In this document: piece after piece, positions 1 to 7,562 of the stretch | How the letters are laid out: each line of letters starts with the position of its first letter | Numbering within the stretch: the first letter of the stretch is position 1 | NCBI GenBank assembly: GCA_043820105.1 | Contig: JBDREC010000041.1 | Coordinates: 1-64,000 of the forward strand | Length of the DNA: 64,000 nt | Origin: JBDREC01 sp043820105 [NCBI: Pseudomonadota bacterium] | GTDB taxonomy: Bacteria; Bdellovibrionota_F; JAHFAK01 | Reading direction: 5' to 3' | Translations under genes and position numbers: made by a program | The notes under the pieces: model-generated | Database searches by the model: none | The model's input: only the letters and a program-made list of their open reading frames with translations | Told to the model about the DNA's origin: nothing

Positions 1-166
1 ATACCGAATACTGAATACTGAATACCGAATACTGAATACTGAATACCGAATACTGAATACTGAATACCGAATACTGAATACTGAATACCGAATACTGAAT
101 ACTGAATACCGAATACTGAATACTGAATACCGAATACTGAATACTGAATACTGAACACTGAATACC
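1..166. repeat. 7-bp tandem array with 21-bp higher-order period
   Basis: Twenty-three uninterrupted heptamers of GAATACT and GAATACC run from the window edge. They follow a C, T, T order (one GAATACC then two GAATACT), giving a 21-bp super-period. The last units degenerate (GAACACT). The array ends 10 bases before the stop codon of the minus-strand zincin gene and probably continues left of the window. Confidence 0.97.
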
Positions 167-175
167 ATTCCCTTC

Positions 176-1852
176 TTACCCACATCCACCACTACTTGGA
201 GCGACATAAGTAAACTCAGCTTCTACTGAAGCGCTCGGTGCAGTATCTTTTGTATATCCTTCTGACCCAGATAATGCTGGAAATGCTCCAGCTTCTGTTG
301 TTAAATTTATTTCATTACTTGCATCATCTATTATGGTAATACCCTTAGTTGTTTTTCCAAGTTCAACTGTAACTTCTAAAGCATTTTCAGGAAAGGCAAT
401 TCTTTCTCCACTAGTATAAGTAAATGAAATATCATTTAAAATTTCAGCTGTAAAAGATGTATCTGCATCAACAAAAATTCCACCTAAATTTGCACCTCTT
501 AAATCAGAGATTTCTTCTTCGCCATTAATGGCTTGAGCTATTATATTATAAGTTCCAGGTAAAACTCCATAAATTGTAAACTTACCATCACTTGTATCTT
601 CTCCATCATTATGACCAGAAATAGATCCCACAGCTTCTGAAGTTAAAGTATTTACAGCGATCACTGAAATCCCAAAAATCCCGAGGCCGTCAGCATCTTG
701 AACATATCCTTCAATGGCACCAAAATAATCTTCTACATTATTAGCAGGATATAAGGCCGTTACCGCTGCTTTGTCATCTGCCTCTATAGTCTTTCCTAAA
801 GAATCATCTTCTGGAAAAACGGAATAGAAAAGTGTGGGTAAAATAATATCAGCCAGCAAAGTATCAGTTACAGTTGTGTGACCAACACCAATAAAATGAC
901 CAAGCTCATGAGCTATGGCTGCTTCTAAGATTCCAATTACTGGTGGATTTTTCATATTTAAAATAAGAAATGCATCTATAATTTCACACGTTGAATCATC
1001 TATAATTGGATAACCAACACCAATTACAGAGTCAGGGTCACCTCCAAAAAGGTTGTAAACAATATCTCCGGTTTTATCAAAAATAATCTCATGTCTTTCA
1101 ATCGTCTCTTGTGTTCCTTGCATTCTTGGCAAATAAATGGAATTATAATCAATAGAACCGGTTTCTGAAATACTATCATAAGAAATAGGATTTTCAGTTT
1201 CACCCATGAATTCAAAAGCAAAATAAGATGTACTTACAGATTGCCACTGATTAAACATATTATGAATTGATAAAGGCAAATCATCATAATCAAAATCAAG
1301 TGCATCACGATCCATGTATATCTCAACGGGTATACTGGAGTAAGGCCAGTGTGCAACACCTATCTCAGAATCACAGTCATATGTAAAAAGACTATAAGCT
1401 TTACCTAATTTTTCTTTTTTATTTTTTTGTAATTTTAAATTTGGCTGCTTACTTATTAATTCAATTCCTTGATTATAACCAAGAATAGTATAAAAAGATA
1501 AATCATTTTTATCAGTAAGAAATAGTTTATAAACTGATTCTTGGGTAATATTTGGAAGGTCGTAATTTCTAACAGTGATTCCATTTAAACTGCCACCAAG
1601 ATAGCGAATTGAAAAACCTTCACTTTCATTAAGGCTTCCTTTTAATTTTTTGGTCACAGTAAAATCAAAGCTTGTAAAAATTAAACTGCCCTCAGAATAG
1701 ATATTTTTATTTTCACATCTGGCGTGAACAATATTTGAAGCCTTCTCAAAAAGCTCAGAGGATTCATAGCTTAACTTAAAAACAGGAAAGATCTTAAAGG
1801 AAAATAAAACAAGCGTAATTATTACTGTTAACAAAAGCGTTCTATAAAACAT
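176..1852 (-). CDS. Secreted metzincin-like zinc metalloprotease with C-terminal carboxypeptidase-regulatory-like domain
   Basis: The N-terminal hydrophobic stretch (residues ~5-25) looks like a signal peptide or anchor. The diagnostic motif is HELGHFIGVGH, the extended HExxHxxGxxH zinc site of metzincins (matrixin-like), preceded by a region with several Asp-rich loops. After it, the segment starting GAIEGYVQDADG matches the carboxypeptidase-regulatory-like beta-sandwich found in many secreted bacterial proteins. The protein ends in SSGGCG without a following membrane helix, so no sorting tail is evident. It probably cleaves extracellular or periplasmic proteins; the substrate cannot be read from the sequence. 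The ATG at 1852 has no strong ribosome-binding site. The gene stands alone, with a heptamer array just past its stop. Confidence 0.85.
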   Translation of the reverse strand: MFYRTLLLTVIITLVLFSFKIFPVFKLSYESSELFEKASNIVHARCENKNIYSEGSLIFTSFDFTVTKKLKGSLNESEGFSIRYLGGSLNGITVRNYDLPNITQESVYKLFLTDKNDLSFYTILGYNQGIELISKQPNLKLQKNKKEKLGKAYSLFTYDCDSEIGVAHWPYSSIPVEIYMDRDALDFDYDDLPLSIHNMFNQWQSVSTSYFAFEFMGETENPISYDSISETGSIDYNSIYLPRMQGTQETIERHEIIFDKTGDIVYNLFGGDPDSVIGVGYPIIDDSTCEIIDAFLILNMKNPPVIGILEAAIAHELGHFIGVGHTTVTDTLLADIILPTLFYSVFPEDDSLGKTIEADDKAAVTALYPANNVEDYFGAIEGYVQDADGLGIFGISVIAVNTLTSEAVGSISGHNDGEDTSDGKFTIYGVLPGTYNIIAQAINGEEEISDLRGANLGGIFVDADTSFTAEILNDISFTYTSGERIAFPENALEVTVELGKTTKGITIIDDASNEINLTTEAGAFPALSGSEGYTKDTAPSASVEAEFTYVAPSSGGCG

Positions 1853-2149
1853 TTATTTATTTCTGTATTAGTTAATAAGTAAAAAAAGTTTAACAAATTA
1901 GATTTTGTCTAGCAATAGTTAAATACAAAAGATATTTAAGGAATATATGAGAAACTATAGATATCTCCTGGGACATTTGATACTCAACTAATGAGGATAT
2001 TTATCCTTTAATAACACTAAGAGCTCACAGCCCTGCGGGCATATGTTTTTGATATCATTAACCAATGCAAAAGCAACCCACAGTGGCACGATTTGTGCAT
2101 AGCGTTATCAGCAACCATGTTATTAAAACATTCACTATTGGAGAAAAAA

Positions 2150-2326
2150 ATGTGTAGTAATAAATATTGCCCTATCTACAAACAATGCGACAAACATGCA
2201 ATTCAAGTTAAAGTTTGCATGGAAAGTAAAAAAGAAGAAGATTTTGAAATTGCAGACATTAGCAAAGAATTAGGTCTATCAGAAATATTTGAAGATTTTA
2301 TTTCTGAAACACTAGAAGATTTATAA
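2150..2326 (+). CDS. Small four-cysteine protein of unknown function
   Basis: A 58-residue protein. The ATG at 2150 is chosen because GGAG lies 7 bases upstream, whereas the longer reading frame from 2093 lacks such a site. Cysteines at 2, 7, 13 and 23 (C-x4-C-x5-C-x9-C) are followed by an acidic helical C-terminal half ending LEDL. The cysteine cluster could bind a metal such as zinc, but no family is recognised. It lies between a secreted protease on the other strand and an envelope protein gene, with no shared operon evident. Confidence 0.55.
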   Translation: MCSNKYCPIYKQCDKHAIQVKVCMESKKEEDFEIADISKELGLSEIFEDFISETLEDL

Positions 2327-2418
2327 AAATCCTATATAAATTTTATTAATACAAGATTCCATATATTCTTTGAGCTTCTAAACAATTTAAATCTTATTGA
2401 AATTATTTACTTTATTTT

Positions 2419-2453
2419 CTATTATAATGGTTAATTATTTTTAATTATAATAG
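2419..2453 (+). promoter_or_regulatory. Inverted repeat touching the ribosome-binding site of the TPR/barrel gene
   Basis: Perfect 10-bp arms, CTATTATAAT (2419-2428) and ATTATAATAG (2444-2453), are separated by 15 bases. The right arm overlaps the start of the Shine-Dalgarno AGAGGTGG that precedes the TTG start. It could be an operator or an RNA hairpin that affects translation. The arms are nearly pure A/T, so chance is possible. Confidence 0.35.
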
Positions 2454-2462
2454 AGGTGGTCT

Positions 2463-3740
2463 TTGAAATTAATTAAAATAAAAGATCTTTTTCTTTTAAT
2501 ACTATTAATTACAGTACTAATAAACATCAACCTGGTATTTTCTCAAGTGCCAAACAAAATTTATAATAATCCGACCAATGATATTGTAAAAATAGCTGAT
2601 GAAGCTTATGAAAAAAAAGATTATTTAAAAGCAAACTCCCTTTATCAAAAATATCTTATTAATGATCCTAAGAATGCTGTTGTCCGCTTAAAGCTTGCTC
2701 GCACAATTATCAAACAAGGCTCATATATGTTAGCAGAAACACATTTGAAAAATCTATTAACAGACAATCCAGATTACACAGATGCTGTTTTGGAACTTGG
2801 AAAATTATTAGAATGGGAAAAAAAGCTTCCTGAAATGTACGAGTTATATAAACAACACACAAGTACTTATCCGCAAGCTCATAAAATTTATATTGCACTT
2901 GGTGATTATTATAGAAATCGTGGCAATTTAAAATTAGCAAAAGAATACTATAAGCTATCCCTTGAAATTGAAGAAAACCCAACAATAAGAGCTTATTTAA
3001 AAGAAGAAATAAAGCAAAGTGAAAAGATTGTTGATATTAGCTTTTTATTTAGGAATGAAAATTTTACTGAAACAAGTGACAGAAGAACAAAAACTTTAGA
3101 AACAAAATTTCACCTTACCAAAAAAGCTGACCTAAGTTTTGCGGCTTCCTTTGTTGAATTCGGTGAAAATCAAGATGCATATATTATGCTTGCTAGCAAT
3201 TTCACCCTAATAAAAGATTCTACAGATTTTGGATTTATTTTGGGTAAGGGTTTTAATGAAGATTTATATTTCGATATCATAAGCTCAATTTACTTTAATC
3301 AAAAAATCTTTAATTTTCTTGATTTTAAGATTTCAATTTTATTTGAAACATTTGAGAATGCGAATTGTCTTGGATTTAAGCCTGAGTTTATATACCTTCC
3401 AACAAATTATCTTTCTTTTGCTTTTGGATATTTCCAGGCTAACACATTTTATACAGTTACATCAGATACCCTTGAAAATACAACTACACACTCTATAACA
3501 CTTAATAGTTATTATAAGTGGAAGGTCTGGGATTTTGGCTTATTACTAGCAATGGGCAATGAAGCCTTGCCAATCATTTATATTGAGGAAATCGGTAATT
3601 ATACAGCTTATATGGGAGGGGGCAAAGTCACATTAAGTCCTCATAAGCACTTCAGTTTGAGCTTAGAACTTGATTATCAACTGAGAGAGGCTATGGCTAA
3701 TAAGTTTAACAGCTTATTTAGTGTTAGTTTTAAGCTTTAA
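2463..3740 (+). CDS. TPR protein with C-terminal outer-membrane beta-barrel (YaiO/PgaA-like layout)
   Basis: A TTG start is favoured by AGAGGTGG just upstream. Residues 1-28 form a signal peptide. Residues ~35-175 hold about four TPR-like helical pairs (for example YEKKDYLKANSLYQKYL and GNLKLAKEYYKLSLEI). Residues ~190-425 alternate polar and aromatic residues in short strands, as in an outer-membrane barrel, and end SVSFKL. A periplasmic TPR domain followed by a barrel is the layout of YaiO, PgaA and BcsC, which act in export or modification of surface polysaccharide. No glycosyltransferase or cellulose gene is nearby, so the partner is unknown. Confidence 0.7.
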   Translation: MKLIKIKDLFLLILLITVLININLVFSQVPNKIYNNPTNDIVKIADEAYEKKDYLKANSLYQKYLINDPKNAVVRLKLARTIIKQGSYMLAETHLKNLLTDNPDYTDAVLELGKLLEWEKKLPEMYELYKQHTSTYPQAHKIYIALGDYYRNRGNLKLAKEYYKLSLEIEENPTIRAYLKEEIKQSEKIVDISFLFRNENFTETSDRRTKTLETKFHLTKKADLSFAASFVEFGENQDAYIMLASNFTLIKDSTDFGFILGKGFNEDLYFDIISSIYFNQKIFNFLDFKISILFETFENANCLGFKPEFIYLPTNYLSFAFGYFQANTFYTVTSDTLENTTTHSITLNSYYKWKVWDFGLLLAMGNEALPIIYIEEIGNYTAYMGGGKVTLSPHKHFSLSLELDYQLREAMANKFNSLFSVSFKL

Positions 3741-3786
3741 AAGGGAACAAGAGCGCAGGAGCGCAAGGGAACAGGCAGATGAGTGA

Positions 3787-4989
3787 TTAGTTTTTAAGAT
3801 TTTCAGATTTTGGGAGTTTGATTTTAAAGTGTGAACCTTTTTTAACTTCACTTTCTAATTCAATTTTACCATTATGAAGATTAGCAGCTAGCTTTGCAAT
3901 TGACAAACCAATTCCAAGACCACCTGATCCAAATTCATATTTACCTGAATAATGCATTTCAACATCAGCTACTTCATAGAAATAATCAAAAATAAGATTT
4001 TGATCTTTTTTATCAATACCAATTCCATTATCAATAACTCCAAATTCGATTTGGTCGCCAGCGTCCTTACAGTAGATAGTTATTTCACCTTTATCCTGAG
4101 TAAATTTGATTGCATTAAAACAAAGCTGGACCAGTGCTTGATACATTTTTGTTTCATTAATAAATAAATTTTCGATATTGTCAGATTTAACTATCAATTT
4201 ATGGCTTCTAAGCTTAACATAGGGAAATATTTCTTTCTTAATATCCTCTAGCAAAACCTTGGCACTAACTTGCTTTCTTTGAATTTGAATATCAACTTCT
4301 TTTGAATCTGATAATAAAAGAATGTTTCCAACCAAGGTTTCAAGTTTTTCACTATTTCTAAATATAATATTCAAAAACTCTTTAACAAGGGGATCCTTGA
4401 AATCATCATCTTGATCCATAACCATTTGCACAGCATTTAAAATAGAATTTAAAGGAGTTTTAAGTTCATGACTAGCCAAGTTAATAAATTTTGTTTTCAT
4501 TTCATCAAGCCGTCTAAGTTTTTTATTCACGTCATTAAGTTCACGATTCTTCAAAGCCATATCTTTAAAATATTTCTCATTGAAATCGCGAAATCTTAAT
4601 GAAAATTCCTCAAACATCTTGCGAAAAATTGAAGGATCTTTATCTATAGTAGCAAAAAGATCCTTTCTTGTAAGTTTTAATAAATCAACTTCTTCAAGGG
4701 CAACAACTGAGGCTGATCGTGGTTTTTTGTCAAATAAAGACATTTCACCAAAAAAATCCCCTTGCTGCTGCATTGTAGTTAGCTTTATCTTTTCATAATC
4801 CTCATTACTTTTATAAATCCCAACAGAACCATTTACAAGTATGTACATGACATTACCAATGTCACCCTCATTAAAGATAAGATGATCCTTAGGAAACGAT
4901 TCTTTTTTTATTACTTTTTCAATAATAGATATTTCGTGATCATCAAAGCTCTGGAAAATTGGGATTTTTAAAAGTATATCTTTTATCAT
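3787..4989 (-). CDS. Sensor histidine kinase with N-terminal cyclic-nucleotide-binding domain
   Basis: Residues ~1-130 form a cNMP-binding domain with the phosphate cassette GEMSLFDKKPRSA (81-93). A short helical linker (~135-165) leads to the kinase core. The H-box is FINLASHELKTPLNS with His174. The N-box is QLCFNAIKF, G1 is DNGIGID and G2 is GSGGLGIGLS, so all catalytic elements are present. There is no membrane segment, so it is a cytoplasmic kinase that likely couples cAMP or c-di-GMP-like nucleotides, or another ligand of this fold, to phosphotransfer. No response regulator is adjacent; phaR lies upstream in the same direction with a 35-bp gap, so co-transcription is possible. Confidence 0.92.
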   Translation of the reverse strand: MIKDILLKIPIFQSFDDHEISIIEKVIKKESFPKDHLIFNEGDIGNVMYILVNGSVGIYKSNEDYEKIKLTTMQQQGDFFGEMSLFDKKPRSASVVALEEVDLLKLTRKDLFATIDKDPSIFRKMFEEFSLRFRDFNEKYFKDMALKNRELNDVNKKLRRLDEMKTKFINLASHELKTPLNSILNAVQMVMDQDDDFKDPLVKEFLNIIFRNSEKLETLVGNILLLSDSKEVDIQIQRKQVSAKVLLEDIKKEIFPYVKLRSHKLIVKSDNIENLFINETKMYQALVQLCFNAIKFTQDKGEITIYCKDAGDQIEFGVIDNGIGIDKKDQNLIFDYFYEVADVEMHYSGKYEFGSGGLGIGLSIAKLAANLHNGKIELESEVKKGSHFKIKLPKSENLKN

Positions 4990-5024
4990 TAATCTTTTAA
5001 CCCTAATTTAAGGATAAGGAAAAA

Positions 5025-5612
5025 CTAGAAACTATCGATTCCCCCAAGTTTTTTTTCAAGATTGTCAATTTTTGTTGTTAAGCTTGTGATTTTTTCCTCA
5101 ATTTCACCAAGTTTTGAAGCCTTTTTCAAAGTATCAGTGATTTTGTCACCAAGTCTTTTTTCAAGAAGGATCATATTTTTTTCAGCTGCTGTATTGAGCT
5201 CTTTTACGATTGCTTTTCCTTCACCTTTTGTGATGTCACCTTTTTTAACTAATCTATCAATATAACGTTCTGTATCAACTCTGGAAGTTGTAACGTTATT
5301 CATTCCTGTAACAACAAATTTTTGTAAAAATTCATATAAAGAGCCACTACCGCTTTGAATAATATTTTTCAACATGGTCAAAGGCAAAATTGATTTTTTG
5401 AATTTTTCTTGATCATAAAGAATTTGAGTTAAAATAATGGCTGTCACATCACCCTTGGTTTGGTTATCAATTACCAGAATTTCTTCACCTTTTTTAATCA
5501 TAATAGCAATGTCATCAAGAGTAACATATTTTGAGTCTTTGGTGTCATAAAGTTTTCTGTTTTGGTATTTTTTAATTATTCTTTTGTTTGGATCTAATTC
5601 TTTGTTTGACAT
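5025..5612 (-). CDS. phaR: Polyhydroxyalkanoate synthesis regulator PhaR with phasin-like C-terminus
   Basis: The N-terminal 60 residues carry the PhaR DNA-binding signature (KKYQNRKLYDTKDSKYVTL then DDIA). This is followed by the PHB-accumulation regulator domain (~65-105) and a helical coiled-coil tail that resembles granule-associated phasins (EKRLGDKITDTLKK onward). Family knowledge: PhaR represses phasin and its own gene and is released when it binds nascent PHA granules. At 195 residues its length is normal. RBS AGAGGT precedes the ATG. The promoter upstream carries two palindromes (see separate entries), which fits autoregulation. No PHA synthase or phasin gene lies in this window. Confidence 0.9.
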   Translation of the reverse strand: MSNKELDPNKRIIKKYQNRKLYDTKDSKYVTLDDIAIMIKKGEEILVIDNQTKGDVTAIILTQILYDQEKFKKSILPLTMLKNIIQSGSGSLYEFLQKFVVTGMNNVTTSRVDTERYIDRLVKKGDITKGEGKAIVKELNTAAEKNMILLEKRLGDKITDTLKKASKLGEIEEKITSLTTKIDNLEKKLGGIDSF

Positions 5613-5631
5613 AACTTACCTCTTTTATTTG

Positions 5632-5654
5632 TGCGTCATAAAAATAATGACGCA
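5632..5654. promoter_or_regulatory. Operator-like palindrome TGCGTCAT-N7-ATGACGCA in phaR promoter
   Basis: Perfect 8-bp arms with a 7-bp spacer lie between the -10 element and the phaR start, so a bound protein would block transcription initiation. Known PhaR targets in other bacteria are TGC...GCA-type dyads, and these arms begin TGC and end GCA. Autoregulation by PhaR is inferred. Confidence 0.65.
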
Positions 5655-5682
5655 AGATAACGCGCGTTATGCTGATTGTCAA
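5654..5682 (-). promoter_or_regulatory. phaR promoter, -35 TTGACA / -10 TATCTT, 17-bp spacer
   Basis: On the minus strand TTGACA (5682-5677) and TATCTT (5659-5654) are separated by exactly 17 bp, a near-consensus housekeeping promoter about 40 bp ahead of the phaR start. The spacer contains most of a perfect palindrome, and another one lies directly downstream of the -10. Confidence 0.75.
5657..5670. promoter_or_regulatory. Second operator-like palindrome ATAACGCGCGTTAT
   Basis: A perfect 14-bp palindrome lies in the promoter spacer and overlaps the -10 hexamer. Its CG-rich core is unusual in this AT-rich DNA. It differs in sequence from the neighbouring TGCGTCAT dyad, so it may bind a different regulator. 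Confidence 0.6.
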
Positions 5683-5775
5683 GGGGAAAGGTCACCAGTA
5701 ACCAGTCAAATTTTATATAGACCGCTTGTCAATCTTGTTTTGAGCCTTTCTATATACTTTAACCTAATTTTCTTC

Positions 5776-5803
5776 CCTGGCGCTCTGGTGCTCTGGTGCT
5801 CTT
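5776..5803. repeat. 8-bp tandem repeat CTGGYGCT
   Basis: About three and a half copies of CTGGCGCT/CTGGTGCT lie in the gap between divergent phaR and the AAA+ gene. The sequence resembles the CTGG-type repeats at 26085-26129 and 48333-48360. The rest of this 287-bp gap holds the phaR promoter and a widely spaced 10-bp inverted repeat (5715-5724 and 5821-5830). Confidence 0.8.
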
Positions 5804-5899
5804 TTTCTTTTCCGTATTAACGGTCTATATTTCTACTTGACTACATTTCCCAATACAAGTTTACTATCTTTGTTATTTACTTAAGTACAAAGCAAAACA

Positions 5900-7369
5900 A
5901 TGGAAAAAGATATTCAAAAAATTATAGCCACAAAAATCCCAATAGTCTATACCCTATCCTGGGAAGAAGAGCGTGTTGAAAATACGGTTAAAAACATTAG
6001 TCAATCAGGTTTTAAACAAGCTTTAAAATTCATAACCTGGAGCTCAACACTTGGTTTTTCTGAAACTTTTGATGGTGCTGAAAACACTAAAGATCCTGTT
6101 GAAGCACTTATACAAATTGCCAGTTGTCAAGAAATCACTATATTTGTTTTTAAAGACCCGCATCCATATATGCAAGATCCAAGGTTTGTTCGAGCTATAA
6201 AAGATGTATATATTGCCTTTAAAAACTCTTATAAAACCTTATTTTTTATATCCCCTATTCTTGCCATACCTTCTGAGATTTCTAAAGAAATTAGTTTGCT
6301 GGAATTTGCACTTCCTCAATATAATGAACTAGAAAAGACCCTGGATCTGGTTCTTAAAGTAAGAAAAGATGCAAAAATAGTATTAAATGAAGATGATAAA
6401 GATAAGATGGTAAAAGCTGTTTTGGGCTTAACTTTAGATGAAGCTTTAAACGCTTATAATATGGCTTTTTGGAACAAGACCAAAATTGATACAAGTTTGA
6501 TTCCAGCTGTTTATGAAAGAAAAACTCAGATTATTAAAAAAGAAGGTATCTTAGAATTTGTTCCAATAGAAAAGGACATGACTCATGTTGGAGGACTTGA
6601 AAATTTAAAAGCTTGGCTGGAGGTGAGATCTAAATTTTTCTCAAGACAGGCTGATGACTTTGGTCTACAATCCCCCAAAGGTCTTTTAATGACAGGAATC
6701 TCTGGCTGCGGAAAATCCCTTGCAGTTAAAGCCATAGCAGGTATGTGGGGAGTCGCATTACTACGTCTTGATATGAACCTTGTTTATAGCGGTGCCATGA
6801 GCTCACCAGAAGAATCTATGAGAAGAGCTTTAAAAACCGCTGAAGCTGTTGCTCCATGTGTTTTATGGATAGATGAAATTGAAATGGGTCTTGCCTGGGT
6901 TTCTGAAGGATCTGAGTCAGGTGTTACAGCTAGACTTTACTCAACCTTTTTAACCTGGATGCAGGAAAATCAAAGCTCTGTATTCATTGCAGCAACAGCC
7001 AATGAAATTGATCGTTTGCCCCCAGAACTTTTAAGAAAAGGAAGATTCGATGAAATATTCTTTGTTGATCTTCCGTCAATAAATGAAAGAATTGAAATTC
7101 TTAACATCCATCTTCGAAACAGAAAAAATGACCCTTCTAAATTCAATGTAGAAATGCTAGCCAAGTCTTGTGAAGGTTATAATGGAGCAGAATTAGAACA
7201 ATGCGTAGTCTCATCAATGTACAAAGCCTATGGAGAAGCACGCAAAGTCAATGAAAATGATATGCTAACAGCAATATCAGAAATGATTCCACTTTCAAAA
7301 ACAATGTCAGAAGCAATAAAAGAAATAAAACGCTGGGCAGATGATAGAGCTGTAAAAGCATCAAGATAA
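5900..7369 (+). CDS. Ycf46-like AAA+ ATPase
   Basis: The N-terminal ~200 residues resemble the nucleotide-free module of cyanobacterial/plastid Ycf46, and the C-terminal half is an AAA+ domain. Walker A is GISGCGKS (266-273), Walker B is VLWIDEI (321-327) and the second region of homology contains AATANEIDRLPPELLRKGRFDE. Residues around EAVAPCVLWIDEIE are highly Ycf46-like. The helical lid follows at ~390-470. In cyanobacteria the family has been linked to CO2 use and photosynthesis regulation; its role in heterotrophs is unknown. There is no Shine-Dalgarno upstream of the ATG. It is a single-gene unit with no peptidase partner. Confidence 0.85.
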   Translation: MEKDIQKIIATKIPIVYTLSWEEERVENTVKNISQSGFKQALKFITWSSTLGFSETFDGAENTKDPVEALIQIASCQEITIFVFKDPHPYMQDPRFVRAIKDVYIAFKNSYKTLFFISPILAIPSEISKEISLLEFALPQYNELEKTLDLVLKVRKDAKIVLNEDDKDKMVKAVLGLTLDEALNAYNMAFWNKTKIDTSLIPAVYERKTQIIKKEGILEFVPIEKDMTHVGGLENLKAWLEVRSKFFSRQADDFGLQSPKGLLMTGISGCGKSLAVKAIAGMWGVALLRLDMNLVYSGAMSSPEESMRRALKTAEAVAPCVLWIDEIEMGLAWVSEGSESGVTARLYSTFLTWMQENQSSVFIAATANEIDRLPPELLRKGRFDEIFFVDLPSINERIEILNIHLRNRKNDPSKFNVEMLAKSCEGYNGAELEQCVVSSMYKAYGEARKVNENDMLTAISEMIPLSKTMSEAIKEIKRWADDRAVKASR

Positions 7370-7374
7370 GAATA

Positions 7375-7450
7375 AAGATTAAGATTAAGATTAAGATTAA
7401 GATTAAGATTTAAATTAATTGTTAATTGTTAATTATTAATTATTGATTAT
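7375..7450. repeat. 6-bp AAGATT array followed by TTAATTR-type repeats
   Basis: Six copies of AAGATT (7375-7410) begin just after the AAA+ gene stop and run into AT-rich repeats based on TTAATTG/TTAATTA. Confidence 0.9.
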
Positions 7451-7475
7451 TTTTAAAATTTCCAATTTAAGACTC

Positions 7476-7562
7476 CACTTACCACTTACCACTTACCACT
7501 TACCACTTACCACTTACCACTTACGACTTACCACTTACGACTTACCACTTACGACTTACCCC
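7476..7562. repeat. 7-bp TTACCAC/TTACGAC array abutting gspD stop
   Basis: About 12 heptamers alternate between TTACCAC and TTACGAC. Read along gspD (minus strand) the array is GTAAGTS and begins a few bases after the gspD TAA. Confidence 0.95.

Noticed and set aside
176-250. C-terminal SSGGCG of the zincin as a MYXO-CTERM-like sorting signal
   Set aside because: The known signals need a following transmembrane helix and basic tail, which are absent here.
5584-5820. 78-residue plus-strand frame over the phaR promoter
   Set aside because: It overlaps promoter palindromes and repeats, lacks a ribosome-binding site and resembles nothing.
7476-7562. Possible CRISPR array
   Set aside because: Units are 7 bp in direct tandem without spacers, and no cas genes are in the window.
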